This document shows, piece after piece, positions 17,235 to 25,801 of a stretch of 64,000 nucleotides of DNA (position 1 is its first letter; every line of letters starts with the position of its first letter). The notes under the pieces are model-generated. The model was not told where the DNA came from. It searched no databases and was given only the letters and a program-made list of their open reading frames with translations. The stretch covers positions 1-64,000 of the forward strand of contig CANMWA010000007.1 of the NCBI GenBank assembly GCA_947501475.1, given 5' to 3'. Source of the stretch: an uncultured Aquimarina sp. Lineage in GTDB: Bacteria > Bacteroidota > Bacteroidia > Flavobacteriales > Flavobacteriaceae. A program made the translations under genes and the position numbers.

Positions 17235-19370
17235 ATGAAAAAATATATCTCTGCCCTAATTTTAGTGGTAGTTCAAGTTATATCTGCACAAGAAAACATA
17301 AAGAATACTATACCTGAAGAAGTATTAGAAGAAGTATTAGTAACCTCTGCAAGTCGAGAGATTCAAAAACGATCAGAAGTTCCTGGATCTATTACTACTA
17401 TAAATGCACAAACCATTAAAGAAACCAAAGCATTTGGTATCGATCAATTAGTCAACCAGGTACCTGGGGTGTTTATGTCAACATCTAGAGTTGCCAGTAA
17501 CGAACAGCATTTTATGGCTGTGCGGTCTCCAATTTCGACAAAAGCTTTGTTTTTATACCTCGAAGACGGATTACAGATTAGGCCAACTTCAGTTTTTAAC
17601 CATAATGCTTTGTTAGAAATGAATGATATTTCATATGGTCGTGTCGAAGTCTTAAAAGGTCCTGCATCGAGCACTTATGGTAGCGAAGCTATAGGAGGTA
17701 GTTTTAATTTTATCACAAAAAAACCTTCAGAAAAACTAAGTGGTAGTGTTGGTTTTCAAACCAATGATTTAGGGCTTACTCGATATGAATTTGAAATCTC
17801 TGATCAACCAAGCGAGAAATTTGGCTTCTATTTGGGAGGGCAATATTCTGAAAGACAAGATGGACAAATTGAGCATAGTGATTATGAGAAAACTGCTATC
17901 ACTTTTAAAACCGTATATGACATCAATGAAACCTTAAAGTGGACTACCGTTATGGATCTTATAGATTATCGATCTGACATGAGTGGTTCTTTAAGTGTAG
18001 AAGACTATACTAATGGTAATTATGAAAGTGATCAAACTTTTACAGAGAGAGAAGCCATAGCTTTTAGAGTTAGAACCACTGTAGATAAATTCTGGAATGA
18101 TCAGAACAAGACTTCTTTCAATTTCATTGTTAGAGATAATCGCATGGATCAAAACCCATCGTATAGAATCAGGCAATCTCGAAATCAGGGGCAATTAACT
18201 GGTTTTGGATCAGGAGAAATCAATTCTAATCAATTTAAGAGTTATGTTGGATTGATTCAGCATAAACTAAATTTTAATTTTGCCAACTCATCTTTGATTA
18301 TTGGAGCGACAACAGATTATTCGCCACAAAAATATAGTGCAGAAACAATTAATGTAATTGTAGATCCAGAAACTGGTAGAAACACGGGTTTTAATATTAA
18401 TTCTGGAGATTTTATACTCAACTATGAGGCTAATATTTTTAATTATGCAGGATTCTTTCAATATGAAATATCACCTATTAATGATATAAAAATTACTGCT
18501 GCGCTGCGTTATGATGGTTTTGAGTATGATTATGATAATCTTGCCGATGGTATCGTTGGTGTAGACGATGCTGTCGATAACTTTAATAACATAACTCCAA
18601 AATTAGGCATTAACTACAACCTCACCAATCGATCAGGAGTTTATGCAAACTATTCTCAAGGATTCACTCCTCCACAAGTTTCTACATTATATCGTAATCG
18701 TAATGAGTTAAGAGGAATCAAACCTAGTCGTTACCATAATTATGAAATTGGTGGCTACTTAGCAACATCATCTAAAATAAAACTAGATGCAGCTATCTAC
18801 CTTCTCGAAGGAGAGAATACACTAATCACACTACGAGATCAAAATGATGATTTTTTTAATACCAATGCTGGTAAAACCCGATCCTACGGAATAGAATACG
18901 GAGTTACTTGGCTTCCTATAAAAAAAATATCGATAACTCATAATGGTAGTTATGCAATGCATCGCTATGTAGCGTTTTTTGATCGTGGAGTAGATTATTC
19001 AGATACCGATAGAGAAACTGCTCCTAGCCTTTTAGGAACATCAATTATTACATATCGCAAAAATTTAAACAAAAATCTTGGTTTTAGTGTTTCTGCAGAA
19101 CATGAATTGGTTGGTGAGTATAATACAAGTTTTGAGGGGCAAGTTGAAAATGAAGATGGCACTTCTGGAACCGCAACTTATGATGGTCATAATGTTTTCA
19201 ACCTTAGAGCAAATGTAACCTACAAAGGGTTTGAAATTTGGGGTCATGCTCTAAATATCTCTGATGAACTCTATGCTGCAAGAGCTTCTTTTAATCAATT
19301 TAGAGGAGAAAATAGCTTTACGATTGGTAATCCGATAGCATTTCACTTTGGAGCGAGATATAATTTCTAA
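17235..19370 (+). CDS. TonB-dependent receptor, likely metal/siderophore type
   Basis: A 711-residue outer-membrane receptor with a signal peptide at residues 1-18. A plug domain runs from about 35 to 150 (SEVPGSITTINAQTIKE, VNQVPGVFM, RVEVLKGPASSTYGSEAIGG), and the rest is a 22-strand-type barrel ending in an aromatic residue (FHFGARYNF). There is no N-terminal CarboxypepD_reg domain, so it is not SusC-like. The downstream PepSY membrane protein and the upstream Cys-motif protein fit uptake of iron, siderophore or copper, but the substrate cannot be read from sequence. Confidence 0.9.
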   Translation: MKKYISALILVVVQVISAQENIKNTIPEEVLEEVLVTSASREIQKRSEVPGSITTINAQTIKETKAFGIDQLVNQVPGVFMSTSRVASNEQHFMAVRSPISTKALFLYLEDGLQIRPTSVFNHNALLEMNDISYGRVEVLKGPASSTYGSEAIGGSFNFITKKPSEKLSGSVGFQTNDLGLTRYEFEISDQPSEKFGFYLGGQYSERQDGQIEHSDYEKTAITFKTVYDINETLKWTTVMDLIDYRSDMSGSLSVEDYTNGNYESDQTFTEREAIAFRVRTTVDKFWNDQNKTSFNFIVRDNRMDQNPSYRIRQSRNQGQLTGFGSGEINSNQFKSYVGLIQHKLNFNFANSSLIIGATTDYSPQKYSAETINVIVDPETGRNTGFNINSGDFILNYEANIFNYAGFFQYEISPINDIKITAALRYDGFEYDYDNLADGIVGVDDAVDNFNNITPKLGINYNLTNRSGVYANYSQGFTPPQVSTLYRNRNELRGIKPSRYHNYEIGGYLATSSKIKLDAAIYLLEGENTLITLRDQNDDFFNTNAGKTRSYGIEYGVTWLPIKKISITHNGSYAMHRYVAFFDRGVDYSDTDRETAPSLLGTSIITYRKNLNKNLGFSVSAEHELVGEYNTSFEGQVENEDGTSGTATYDGHNVFNLRANVTYKGFEIWGHALNISDELYAARASFNQFRGENSFTIGNPIAFHFGARYNF

Positions 19371-19378
19371 AATAAAAA

Positions 19379-19406
19379 ATCTCACAGGTTTTAAAACCTG
19401 TGAGAT
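19379..19406. terminator. Perfect palindrome, hairpin between receptor and PepSY gene
   Basis: ATCTCACAGGTTTT (19379-19392) is followed directly by its exact reverse complement (19393-19406). An RNA hairpin could form with a small TTTTAAAA loop. There is no T run right after it on the plus strand, so it may only attenuate transcription into the PepSY gene, or protect the receptor mRNA end. Confidence 0.6.
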
Positions 19407-19423
19407 CTTATTCTATATATAAG

Positions 19424-20671
19424 ATGAAAAAAAACGAAAAACTAAATAAGTGGCTTTGGAAATGGCATTTCATTGCCGGGATCATATCACTTCCGTTTAT
19501 ACTTATACTATCTATAACTGGAGCAATCTACCTTTTTAAGGCAGATTACGAAACCCCAAGACAACAACACATTAAAGAGGTTGCTGTACAAGGAACTCCT
19601 ATTACACTGCAACAACAATGGCAAATTGCCAATACATCTGCAATAAAAAAACCCAATGCGATGGTCTTGAAAACCAAAGCGAATCAAGCAACCGAGTTTG
19701 TATCTGGCCGATTTGGTGGAAAAAGTAGAATTTACGTAAACCCATATACTGGAACAGTTTCTGGTGAGATTGTTGGTCGAGAAACAGATATGTTCAAAAT
19801 CCGGAAATTACACGGTGAGTTATTAATGGGGAAATTCGGAACCAAAATCATAGAACTCATAGCAAGTTGGATGATTGTTTTGATAATAACCGGACTTTAT
19901 ATTTGGTGGCCAACTCGTGGTTGGCAATTGAAAGGTTTATTTATACCCAGAACCAATGAAGGAAAAAGAACGTTTTTTAGAGATTTGCATTCAATAAGTG
20001 GATTTTGGATTTCTGGTGTATTACTGCTCATTCTAGCTGGTGGTTTACCATGGACAGATGTTTTTGGCGAAGGTTTTAAACAGGTTCAAAAAATTACAAA
20101 TACTGGATTTCCTGCTTCATGGGAAGGGCACGAGTTACAATCACAACAGCTAGAAAAACCAATAACATTAGATCAAATAGTTGCCAAAGCCAAAGCACTT
20201 AATCTTCCTGGTACAGTAACGATTCATTTTCCAAAAGGACAAAAAGGTATTTTTAGTGTTTCAAACCAAAACCCTTCTCATCTTCAATCTCAAAAAAAAA
20301 TACATTTTGATCAATATTCTGGAGAACAAATCTTATCAAATGATTGGCAGGATGTAGGAATACTTATGCGTGGTCGAATGTGGGTTATGGCATTTCATCA
20401 AGGAGAGTTTGGATTCTGGAACTGGTGGTTGATGTTTTGCATCACAATAGTGTTGGCTATCATGAGTAGTGCAGCATTGGTTTCTTATGTTTTACGAAAA
20501 CGTAAAGGATCTTGGGGGATCCCAAAAGTACCCATAGCATTCAAAGTTGGATATGTAATAGTGATCATGATAGGAATCCTTGCATTTATATTTCCACTGT
20601 TTGGGGTGAGTATCCTTTTTCTATTATCCATAGAATACCTGAAAAATAAAATTAAACCTCATAAAATCTAA
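19424..20671 (+). CDS. PepSY-domain inner-membrane protein (putative siderophore/heme reductase type)
   Basis: A 415-residue PepSY-associated membrane protein; the ATG at 19424 (MKKNEKLNKWLWKWHF) begins the conserved family opening. Four membrane helices are visible at about residues 14-38, 150-170, 195-220 and 335-400 (two close together). PepSY-type segments lie between them (RIYVNPYTGTVSGEIVG, IHFDQYSGEQIL), with the KLHGELLMG and FRDLHSISGFW helix-adjacent motifs carrying conserved His. Relatives reduce ferric siderophores or assist iron uptake next to TonB receptors, matching the neighbour here. Confidence 0.87.
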   Translation: MKKNEKLNKWLWKWHFIAGIISLPFILILSITGAIYLFKADYETPRQQHIKEVAVQGTPITLQQQWQIANTSAIKKPNAMVLKTKANQATEFVSGRFGGKSRIYVNPYTGTVSGEIVGRETDMFKIRKLHGELLMGKFGTKIIELIASWMIVLIITGLYIWWPTRGWQLKGLFIPRTNEGKRTFFRDLHSISGFWISGVLLLILAGGLPWTDVFGEGFKQVQKITNTGFPASWEGHELQSQQLEKPITLDQIVAKAKALNLPGTVTIHFPKGQKGIFSVSNQNPSHLQSQKKIHFDQYSGEQILSNDWQDVGILMRGRMWVMAFHQGEFGFWNWWLMFCITIVLAIMSSAALVSYVLRKRKGSWGIPKVPIAFKVGYVIVIMIGILAFIFPLFGVSILFLLSIEYLKNKIKPHKI

Positions 20672-20677
20672 TATAAT

Positions 20678-20806
20678 ATGTTACTCTATATAATAATTGC
20701 AGCCATCATATTTTGTGTTTTTCAAATCATTTTACAGAGTTATAAAATGAATAAAATTGGAAAACATTACAAACAAACTAAGCATCGACATAACAAGGAA
20801 AAGTGA
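20678..20806 (+). CDS. Small single-helix membrane protein, 42 residues
   Basis: Six bases after the PepSY stop codon an ATG opens a 42-residue frame. It has one hydrophobic helix (LLYIIIAAIIFCVFQIIL) and a very basic tail (KHYKQTKHRHNKEK, with three His). The tight spacing and clean membrane-then-basic-tail layout support a real gene cotranscribed with the PepSY gene. The His-rich tail would face the cytoplasm by the positive-inside rule. Function unknown. Confidence 0.6.
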   Translation: MLLYIIIAAIIFCVFQIILQSYKMNKIGKHYKQTKHRHNKEK

Positions 20807-20814
20807 TATCTTTG
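20807..20814 (+). promoter_or_regulatory. -7 box upstream of the 20859 lipoprotein gene
   Basis: TATCTTTG fits TAnnTTTG; the predicted transcript start lies near 20821, giving a leader of about 38 bases. No -33 TTG is seen at the usual spacing. The box directly abuts the stop codon of the 42-residue gene. Confidence 0.45.
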
Positions 20815-20858
20815 AGATTAATTATTCAAGCACAAAGACAACTTAAAAAATTACAGAC

Positions 20859-21290
20859 ATGAAATTATCTTTTATATTTTCAGCATTAATGCTGATGTTA
20901 CTTTTTACATCCTGCAATTTACTTTCTGGGGAAGAGAAAGAATTTGATACGCTAATGCAAAAAGTAATTGATGTACATGATGAGGTTATGCCTAAAATGG
21001 GAGAAGTAAGTACTTTGATCAAACGCATTGATCCAAAAGTCGATACTACTGCTATTGGTAAACCCTATGCCAAAGCACAACAAGATCTAAAAGACTCTTA
21101 TGATTTTATGATGAAATGGATGAGTGATTTTAGTGATACATTCCCTTATGCTGAAGATAGAAAGGCGGATTCAAAAGAACTCTCAAAACAAATGGAGTTA
21201 TTAAAACAAGAAGAAGTTAAAGTAAATCAATTAAAGGATCATATTAATTCTAGTATAAAAAATGCTAAAAAATTGCTCGAAAAGTCCTAG
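20859..21290 (+). CDS. Helical lipoprotein of unknown function
   Basis: A 143-residue lipoprotein with a lipobox (LLFTSC, Cys at residue 19). The mature part is a long amphipathic helical hairpin rich in Lys, Asp and Met (KVIDVHDEVMPKMGEVSTL, DLKDSYDFMMKWMSDFSD), followed by a coiled-coil tail. Proteins of this kind in flavobacteria are often labelled 'viral A-type inclusion protein', which is a misleading similarity to coiled coils; nothing here is viral. Probably periplasmic, anchored to a membrane. Confidence 0.8.
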   Translation: MKLSFIFSALMLMLLFTSCNLLSGEEKEFDTLMQKVIDVHDEVMPKMGEVSTLIKRIDPKVDTTAIGKPYAKAQQDLKDSYDFMMKWMSDFSDTFPYAEDRKADSKELSKQMELLKQEEVKVNQLKDHINSSIKNAKKLLEKS

Positions 21291-21359
21291 AACACTGTTT
21301 GCATTTTAATTGGTAAAAAATTTCTACTTTAGCAACTGCAACAAATCATATTGAAATCG

Positions 21360-22187
21360 ATGAAAAAAATTATTTTATTAGCCACTGTACTACTTGTTTC
21401 AACCACTTCTGTATATGCCCAGAAAAAAAAGGATCTTCTTGATGAAATCTCTAAATTAAGACAAGAACTAAAAACAACCAAGGGCGAATTAAACGATTCG
21501 CGTAAAAAGGAAAAAGCAACGTTAACCCGAATAGAAACAATGGAGATGCAGGTTACAGACTTAAAAGAAACCAATGCTTCCCTTTTAACAAATATGGGCA
21601 ACTTTACAGAGCTCTCTAAAAAGAAAGCTCAAAATCTTGAATCATCATTAGAAAGTCTTCAGGAAAAAGATAAACAACTTAAGTCTATTAATGATGCTAT
21701 TAGCAAAAGTGATGCTGAAAAACTAGAGACTCTAAAGGTTTTAAAAAATTCGTTAGGAGATCAAGCAAATACAATAGCTATAAAAAACGGAAGCGTACTT
21801 ATGACAATCGCCAACACCCTACTTTTTGGTGAAAGTGATAAAAATTATGTAGTCGATGAAAAAGGGAAAGGTATACTAGGAAAAATAGCTAATGCACTTA
21901 ATGCAAAACCAGATTTAAAAATTATTGTTGAAGGAAATAGCAATGCTCTTAATATTAAAGATCCAAGTATCAGTGACAACTGGGACCTTAGTGCAAAACA
22001 AGCTGCTTCGGTAGTAAGAGCACTACAAAATGATTTCAAAGTAGATCCAAAAAGAATGGAAATATTAGGAAAAAGTGAATATGGCTCTAGTAGTATTGAA
22101 ACTTCAACCAGAATTATAATAGATGCAAAATTTAATGAGTTTTATGGACTTGTTAAAGAAAACATGAAAAACGGCTCTAAAGAGTAA
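21360..22187 (+). CDS. OmpA-family protein with N-terminal coiled coil
   Basis: A 275-residue exported protein; the ATG at 21360 opens a signal peptide (MKKIILLATVLLVSTTSVYA). Residues about 22-130 form a heptad-rich coiled coil. A C-terminal OmpA/MotB-like domain begins near 160 (LKIIVEGNSNALNI, DLSAKQAASVVRAL, TSTRIIIDAK). The usual peptidoglycan-contacting HTD is NSN here, so cell-wall binding may be weakened. It likely links envelope layers. A strong terminator follows. Confidence 0.82.
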   Translation: MKKIILLATVLLVSTTSVYAQKKKDLLDEISKLRQELKTTKGELNDSRKKEKATLTRIETMEMQVTDLKETNASLLTNMGNFTELSKKKAQNLESSLESLQEKDKQLKSINDAISKSDAEKLETLKVLKNSLGDQANTIAIKNGSVLMTIANTLLFGESDKNYVVDEKGKGILGKIANALNAKPDLKIIVEGNSNALNIKDPSISDNWDLSAKQAASVVRALQNDFKVDPKRMEILGKSEYGSSSIETSTRIIIDAKFNEFYGLVKENMKNGSKE

Positions 22188-22201
22188 AAAAATATACATA
22201 T

Positions 22202-22247
22202 AAAACTCAAAAATCCGGTCATATGATCGGATTTTTGAGTTTTATGG
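22202..22247. terminator. Strong terminator after the OmpA-like gene
   Basis: A 16-base-pair perfect stem (22202-22217 with 22228-22243, starting AAAACTCAAAAATCCG) has a ten-base loop and ends in TTTT. The symmetric A and T tails make it usable from either side. Confidence 0.88.
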
Positions 22248-22360
22248 ATGTCATTTCATTACTCTATACCTAAGTCTATACTACAACTTTAAAACAGAGT
22301 CAAATATTTCCACTAAATTCACAAAGTCAGTGTTATAAAATAAGAACCTAAAGAAAACTA

Positions 22361-23824
22361 ATGATCAATATAAAGACAAAGTCTATCGGACTCTGGGGAG
22401 GCCCTATTCTGTTTTTGTTAATTTTATTATTCTTTAAAAGCGAAGGTTTATCTCAAGAAGGCATAGCGACATTAGGTATTGCCGCTTGGATTGCCGTTTG
22501 GTGGATAACAGAAGCTATTCCGATTGCTGCTACAGCTTTATTACCTTTTGTACTTTTTCCTATTACTGGAGTAATGACGGTAAAAGGTGTTTCTGGAGCC
22601 TTTGCTAATCAAATGATTTTCTTATTTCTAGGAGGTTTTATTCTGGCAGTAGCTATAGAAAAGACCAATCTTCATAAAAGAATAGCACTCAATATCATCC
22701 ATACAATTGGCAGTAACTGGAACAAAGTCATCTTAGGGTTTATGATCGCAACAGCTTTTTTAAGTATGTGGATATCCAATACTGCAACTGCCGTTATGAT
22801 GTTGCCGATAGGGCTGGCAGTGACCTCACAAATACAAGCAGAAGAAACCATGAAGAAAAGCATGGGTCGGTCTTTAATGCTAGCCATTGCTTATGGTTGT
22901 TCTATTGGTGGGATCGCTACAATCATTGGTACACCCACCAATGTTATTTTTGTAGGAATTATAGAAGAGTTATACGGTCAAACGATTTCGTTTACACAAT
23001 GGATGTCTGTAGGGTTTCCTTTTTCAATATTTATGTTAGTTATTGGTTGGTTATATCTAACCAAAGTAGTGTTTCCGGTAACGGTAGAAGGTATTCCTGG
23101 AGGGAAAAAAGCTATTGCAGTACAACTTGAAAGCTTAGGAAAAATATCATATAAAGAAAAATCGGTCTTGATTGTATTCATTATAGTAGCTTTATGCTGG
23201 ATCACTAATTCGTTTCTTCTTAAAAAATTCATTCCAGGGATTAATGATACCCTGATTGCCATTGCAGGAGCGATCATTCTTTTTGTAATTCCATCGGGTG
23301 AAAAGAAAAAAATTGGAATTATCAATTGGCAAACTGCCGAAACCATCCCTTGGGGTATTTTGTTGCTTTTTGGCGGTGGACTTGCATTAGCAGAAGGGTT
23401 CAAAATATCGGGATTAGCACAATGGATCGGAGGTCAGCTTACATTATTTAAAGCTTTTCCTGAAATCATATTGCTACTGGCCATTATTGCTGTAGTAAAT
23501 TTTCTTACCGAAATCACCTCCAATGTAGCTACCGCGGCAATGCTTATGCCTGTATTAGCTGCACTTGCATTCTCTATAGATGTACATCCCTATTTTTTAA
23601 TGGTAGCAGCAACAATAGCAGCATCATGTGCTTTTATGTTACCCGTAGCAACACCACCAAATGCCGTTGTTTTTGGCTCTGGATTACTAACCATCCCAAA
23701 AATGATAAAAGCTGGTTTCTGGATGAATATCATTTCTATAATCATAGCTACTATACTGGTATATTTTGTATTACCTATAGTCTGGGAGATTGATATTACC
23801 AGTTTCCCTAAGCTGTTTAAATAA
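22361..23824 (+). CDS. DASS family sodium:dicarboxylate symporter (SLC13-type)
   Basis: A 487-residue inner-membrane transporter with about eleven helices. It has the two inverted-repeat signature loops SNTAT (139-143, in FLSMWISNTATAVMMLP) and SNVAT (387-391, in TEITSNVATAAMLMP) that bind sodium and substrate in VcINDY-like proteins. The TITEAIP-type opening (WWITEAIPIAATAL) and AIAYGCSIGGIATIIGTPTN are also typical. It probably imports C4-dicarboxylates or related anions with sodium. It precedes rraA by 64 bases and may be cotranscribed with it. Confidence 0.92.
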   Translation: MINIKTKSIGLWGGPILFLLILLFFKSEGLSQEGIATLGIAAWIAVWWITEAIPIAATALLPFVLFPITGVMTVKGVSGAFANQMIFLFLGGFILAVAIEKTNLHKRIALNIIHTIGSNWNKVILGFMIATAFLSMWISNTATAVMMLPIGLAVTSQIQAEETMKKSMGRSLMLAIAYGCSIGGIATIIGTPTNVIFVGIIEELYGQTISFTQWMSVGFPFSIFMLVIGWLYLTKVVFPVTVEGIPGGKKAIAVQLESLGKISYKEKSVLIVFIIVALCWITNSFLLKKFIPGINDTLIAIAGAIILFVIPSGEKKKIGIINWQTAETIPWGILLLFGGGLALAEGFKISGLAQWIGGQLTLFKAFPEIILLLAIIAVVNFLTEITSNVATAAMLMPVLAALAFSIDVHPYFLMVAATIAASCAFMLPVATPPNAVVFGSGLLTIPKMIKAGFWMNIISIIIATILVYFVLPIVWEIDITSFPKLFK

Positions 23825-23888
23825 AAAATATATAAATAACTATATTTAAATTTTAATACCAACTACTAACCCAATAGATCAAATAACC

Positions 23889-24383
23889 ATGAATGCTAAT
23901 AGTTTTCAAACAGCAGATTTATACGATGAATATTTTGATCATCTACGTTGTGCTACTCCTATTTTTAAATCCTTTGGCCAAAAAACATCATTTTGGGGTG
24001 AGATCACGACTCTAAAACTTTTTGAAGATAATTCACTGGTAAGAAAACAACTAGAGACTAACGGAAAAGACAAAGTTTTGGTTATCGATGGTGGTGGATC
24101 ATTGCGTTGTGCCTTAGTCGGTGATAAATTAGCACAATTAGCAATAGATAATGCCTGGGCTGGCATCGTAGTATATGGATGTATTCGAGATAGTCGTATT
24201 ATTAATGACATGAATTTGGGAATCAGAGCCTTGAATACCTGTCCAGTAAAAAGTGTGAAACGTAATATCGGAGAACATGATATAGTAGTATCATTTGCCG
24301 GAATCGAGTTTATACCAGGAAACTTTGTCTATATAGACCAAGATGGTATTTTGGTAAGTAAAAAGAGATTGTTAACTCCTTAA
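23889..24383 (+). CDS. rraA: RraA family protein
   Basis: A 164-residue protein of the RraA fold. The motifs TADLYDEYFDHLRCATPIF at the start, DGGGSLRCALVGDKLAQLA, and GIVVYGCIRDSRIIND in the middle match E. coli RraA, an inhibitor of RNase E. The related class II aldolases for 4-hydroxy-4-methyl-2-oxoglutarate share this fold and the GD-x20-R-D active site, seen here as GDKLAQ then IRDSR. The close N-terminal agreement favours RraA. Its 3' end overlaps the convergent gene by 12 bases. Confidence 0.85.
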   Translation: MNANSFQTADLYDEYFDHLRCATPIFKSFGQKTSFWGEITTLKLFEDNSLVRKQLETNGKDKVLVIDGGGSLRCALVGDKLAQLAIDNAWAGIVVYGCIRDSRIINDMNLGIRALNTCPVKSVKRNIGEHDIVVSFAGIEFIPGNFVYIDQDGILVSKKRLLTP

Positions 24384-24752
24384 AGAAGCTATTTTTAATT
24401 CTATCCTTGCAAGAATTATTATAATTACTATTTCTAGCAAAAAGTATATCCATCCTACATATGTTAATCTATCGTAATGTTGAAATAATAAGGCAATAGA
24501 AATAAAGCAATATAAAAGATTAGCAAAAGCAATTGCTTTCAAGAACATCTTATCTTTTTTTGAAACCAACACATAGCAACCAAAATCATACACTGCAAAA
24601 ATACAAGGAAAGATCGATAACACATATAATGTTTGCAAAGGAATCCCGAAAACAGCTTCAAATCTTGTTAAAATCACCCCTAATAAAAACGCAGATATTA
24701 GCGCCCCTAGACCATCAATTAAGAACAGTTGCTTTGTTTTTGAAGTATTCAT
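24372..24752 (-). CDS. Small four-helix membrane protein
   Basis: A 126-residue integral membrane protein with four hydrophobic helices (GLGALISAFLLGVIL, LYVLSIFPCIFAVYDFGCYVL, AIAFANLLYCFISIALLF, GWIYFLLEIVIIIILARIEL). I do not recognise a named family. The 3' end overlaps rraA on the other strand by 12 bases, an unusually tight convergent arrangement with no terminator between them. The region upstream (24753-25006) holds no gene I can support. Confidence 0.7.
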   Translation of the reverse strand: MNTSKTKQLFLIDGLGALISAFLLGVILTRFEAVFGIPLQTLYVLSIFPCIFAVYDFGCYVLVSKKDKMFLKAIAFANLLYCFISIALLFQHYDRLTYVGWIYFLLEIVIIIILARIELKIASLRS

Positions 24753-25006
24753 CCTGGAAAAGCTTATGAAGCTATTTTAAATATCACTTAATCTACTGAT
24801 TTTTTCATAAATCACCTCTAATCACAAAAAATGAATCTATATATTCTATCAATGTAGCACTGTTATTCATAAACCACACTACAACAAAAAGTAAACCATA
24901 AAATACTGATTATCAATTTTAAATAAAAGCTAAAACTATTTTAAAAAGTAATAATCTAGTAAAATTTTTGTAACTTAATATGGTATAGATCTTAAACTGC
25001 TTACTC

Positions 25007-25456
25007 ATGAAAAATTTAATAATGATCCTAATAGGAATGTCTTCTTTTCTTGCCATCATGCAAGATAAAAAGACAACTGCTACAGAGCCTTATAACCTTG
25101 AAGGTGTTTGGGAACTTAAACATCAATTCTTATATAACGAAAACAACCAGATAAGCGATACAATTTTAAATCAAAATGGATATCGCCAGGTAAAAATGTA
25201 TAGTAAAGGAAAAGTCATGTGGACAAGATTTGATCCCAAAGACAATAATGAATGGTTTGGCTACGGAACATATACTATAAAAGACGGTATTCTTGAAGAA
25301 CGAATAGAATATGCCTCTGGTCCAATGATGAAAATTGTGGATACTACAAAAGTATTTAAATTTGATCTGGTAATGGGCAAAGGGTCTTATCAACAAATTG
25401 ATGTAGATGATAATGGGCATTATTTACTAGCCGAAAACTATGGTAAGGTGAAATGA
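25007..25456 (+). CDS. Exported lipocalin-like hypothetical protein
   Basis: A 149-residue protein with an N-terminal hydrophobic segment (LIMILIGMSSFLAIM) acting as signal peptide. The mature part looks like a small beta barrel of the lipocalin-like type found in Bacteroidota (NLEGVWELKHQFLYNENN, RQVKMYSKGKVMWTRFD, GYGTYTIKDGILEERIEYA). Function unknown. A terminator follows closely. Confidence 0.7.
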   Translation: MKNLIMILIGMSSFLAIMQDKKTTATEPYNLEGVWELKHQFLYNENNQISDTILNQNGYRQVKMYSKGKVMWTRFDPKDNNEWFGYGTYTIKDGILEERIEYASGPMMKIVDTTKVFKFDLVMGKGSYQQIDVDDNGHYLLAENYGKVK

Positions 25457-25481
25457 TTATTCATTATACGACAAGATACTA

Positions 25482-25510
25482 TAAGCTCCTTCTAAATGGG
25501 GCTTATTTTT
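25482..25510 (+). terminator. Terminator after the lipocalin-like gene
   Basis: TAAGCTCC (25482-25489) pairs with GGGGCTTA (25498-25505, one G-U pair) and is followed by a run of T. Confidence 0.8.
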
Positions 25511-25654
25511 TGACCATACCTCATCAGTTAAGAGCTTGAATTACCTTTGGCACTTTAATAAAAACCGTTGCTCAATAAAACCCAATAACAGGTTAACCCC
25601 TTTGTCCTTTTTTATAAAAACACCCACTAAAGCAAAGCATTGGGATTCTTTTTA

Positions 25655-25688
25655 TAAAAAAATCCACCTGCTCTTGCAAATGGATTTT
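25655..25688 (-). terminator. Terminator of the minus-strand tRNA-Pro gene
   Basis: Read on the minus strand, AAAATCCA (25688-25681) pairs with TGGATTTT (25666-25659) and continues into T residues. It begins two bases beyond the tRNA 3' end. Confidence 0.7.
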
Positions 25689-25690
25689 GT

Positions 25691-25768
25691 TGGTCGGGAT
25701 GACAGGATTTGAACCTGCGACCACACGGCCCCCAGCCGTGTACGCTAACCGGACTGCGCCACATCCCG
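25691..25768 (-). tRNA. tRNA-Pro (anticodon GGG)
   Basis: The minus strand folds into a full cloverleaf. The acceptor stem is CGGGATG with CATCCCG, the anticodon stem CACGG/CCGTG encloses the loop CTGGGGG (anticodon GGG, reading CCC and CCU), and the T arm is GCAGG TTCAAAT CCTGT. The discriminator A and an encoded CCA end the gene. Length is 78 bases. Confidence 0.95.
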
Positions 25769-25781
25769 AAAATTTAGATTG

Positions 25782-25789
25782 CAAATATA
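25782..25789 (-). promoter_or_regulatory. -7 box of the tRNA-Pro(GGG) gene
   Basis: On the minus strand this reads TATATTTG, an exact TAnnTTTG match, 13 bases upstream of the tRNA 5' end. Confidence 0.55.
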
Positions 25790-25801
25790 ATAATCTTGTA
25801 A

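Noticed and set aside
20859..21290. Viral protein or prophage remnant
   Set aside because: The resemblance to 'viral A-type inclusion' proteins reflects generic coiled-coil composition; the gene encodes a lipoprotein and no phage gene is nearby.
22768..23130. 120-codon plus-strand frame inside the transporter gene
   Set aside because: It lies entirely within the DASS transporter gene in another frame and its translation is of unlikely composition.
25593..25784. Minus-strand frame of 63 codons across the tRNA region
   Set aside because: It reads straight through the complete tRNA-Pro(GGG) gene and its terminator, so it is not coding.
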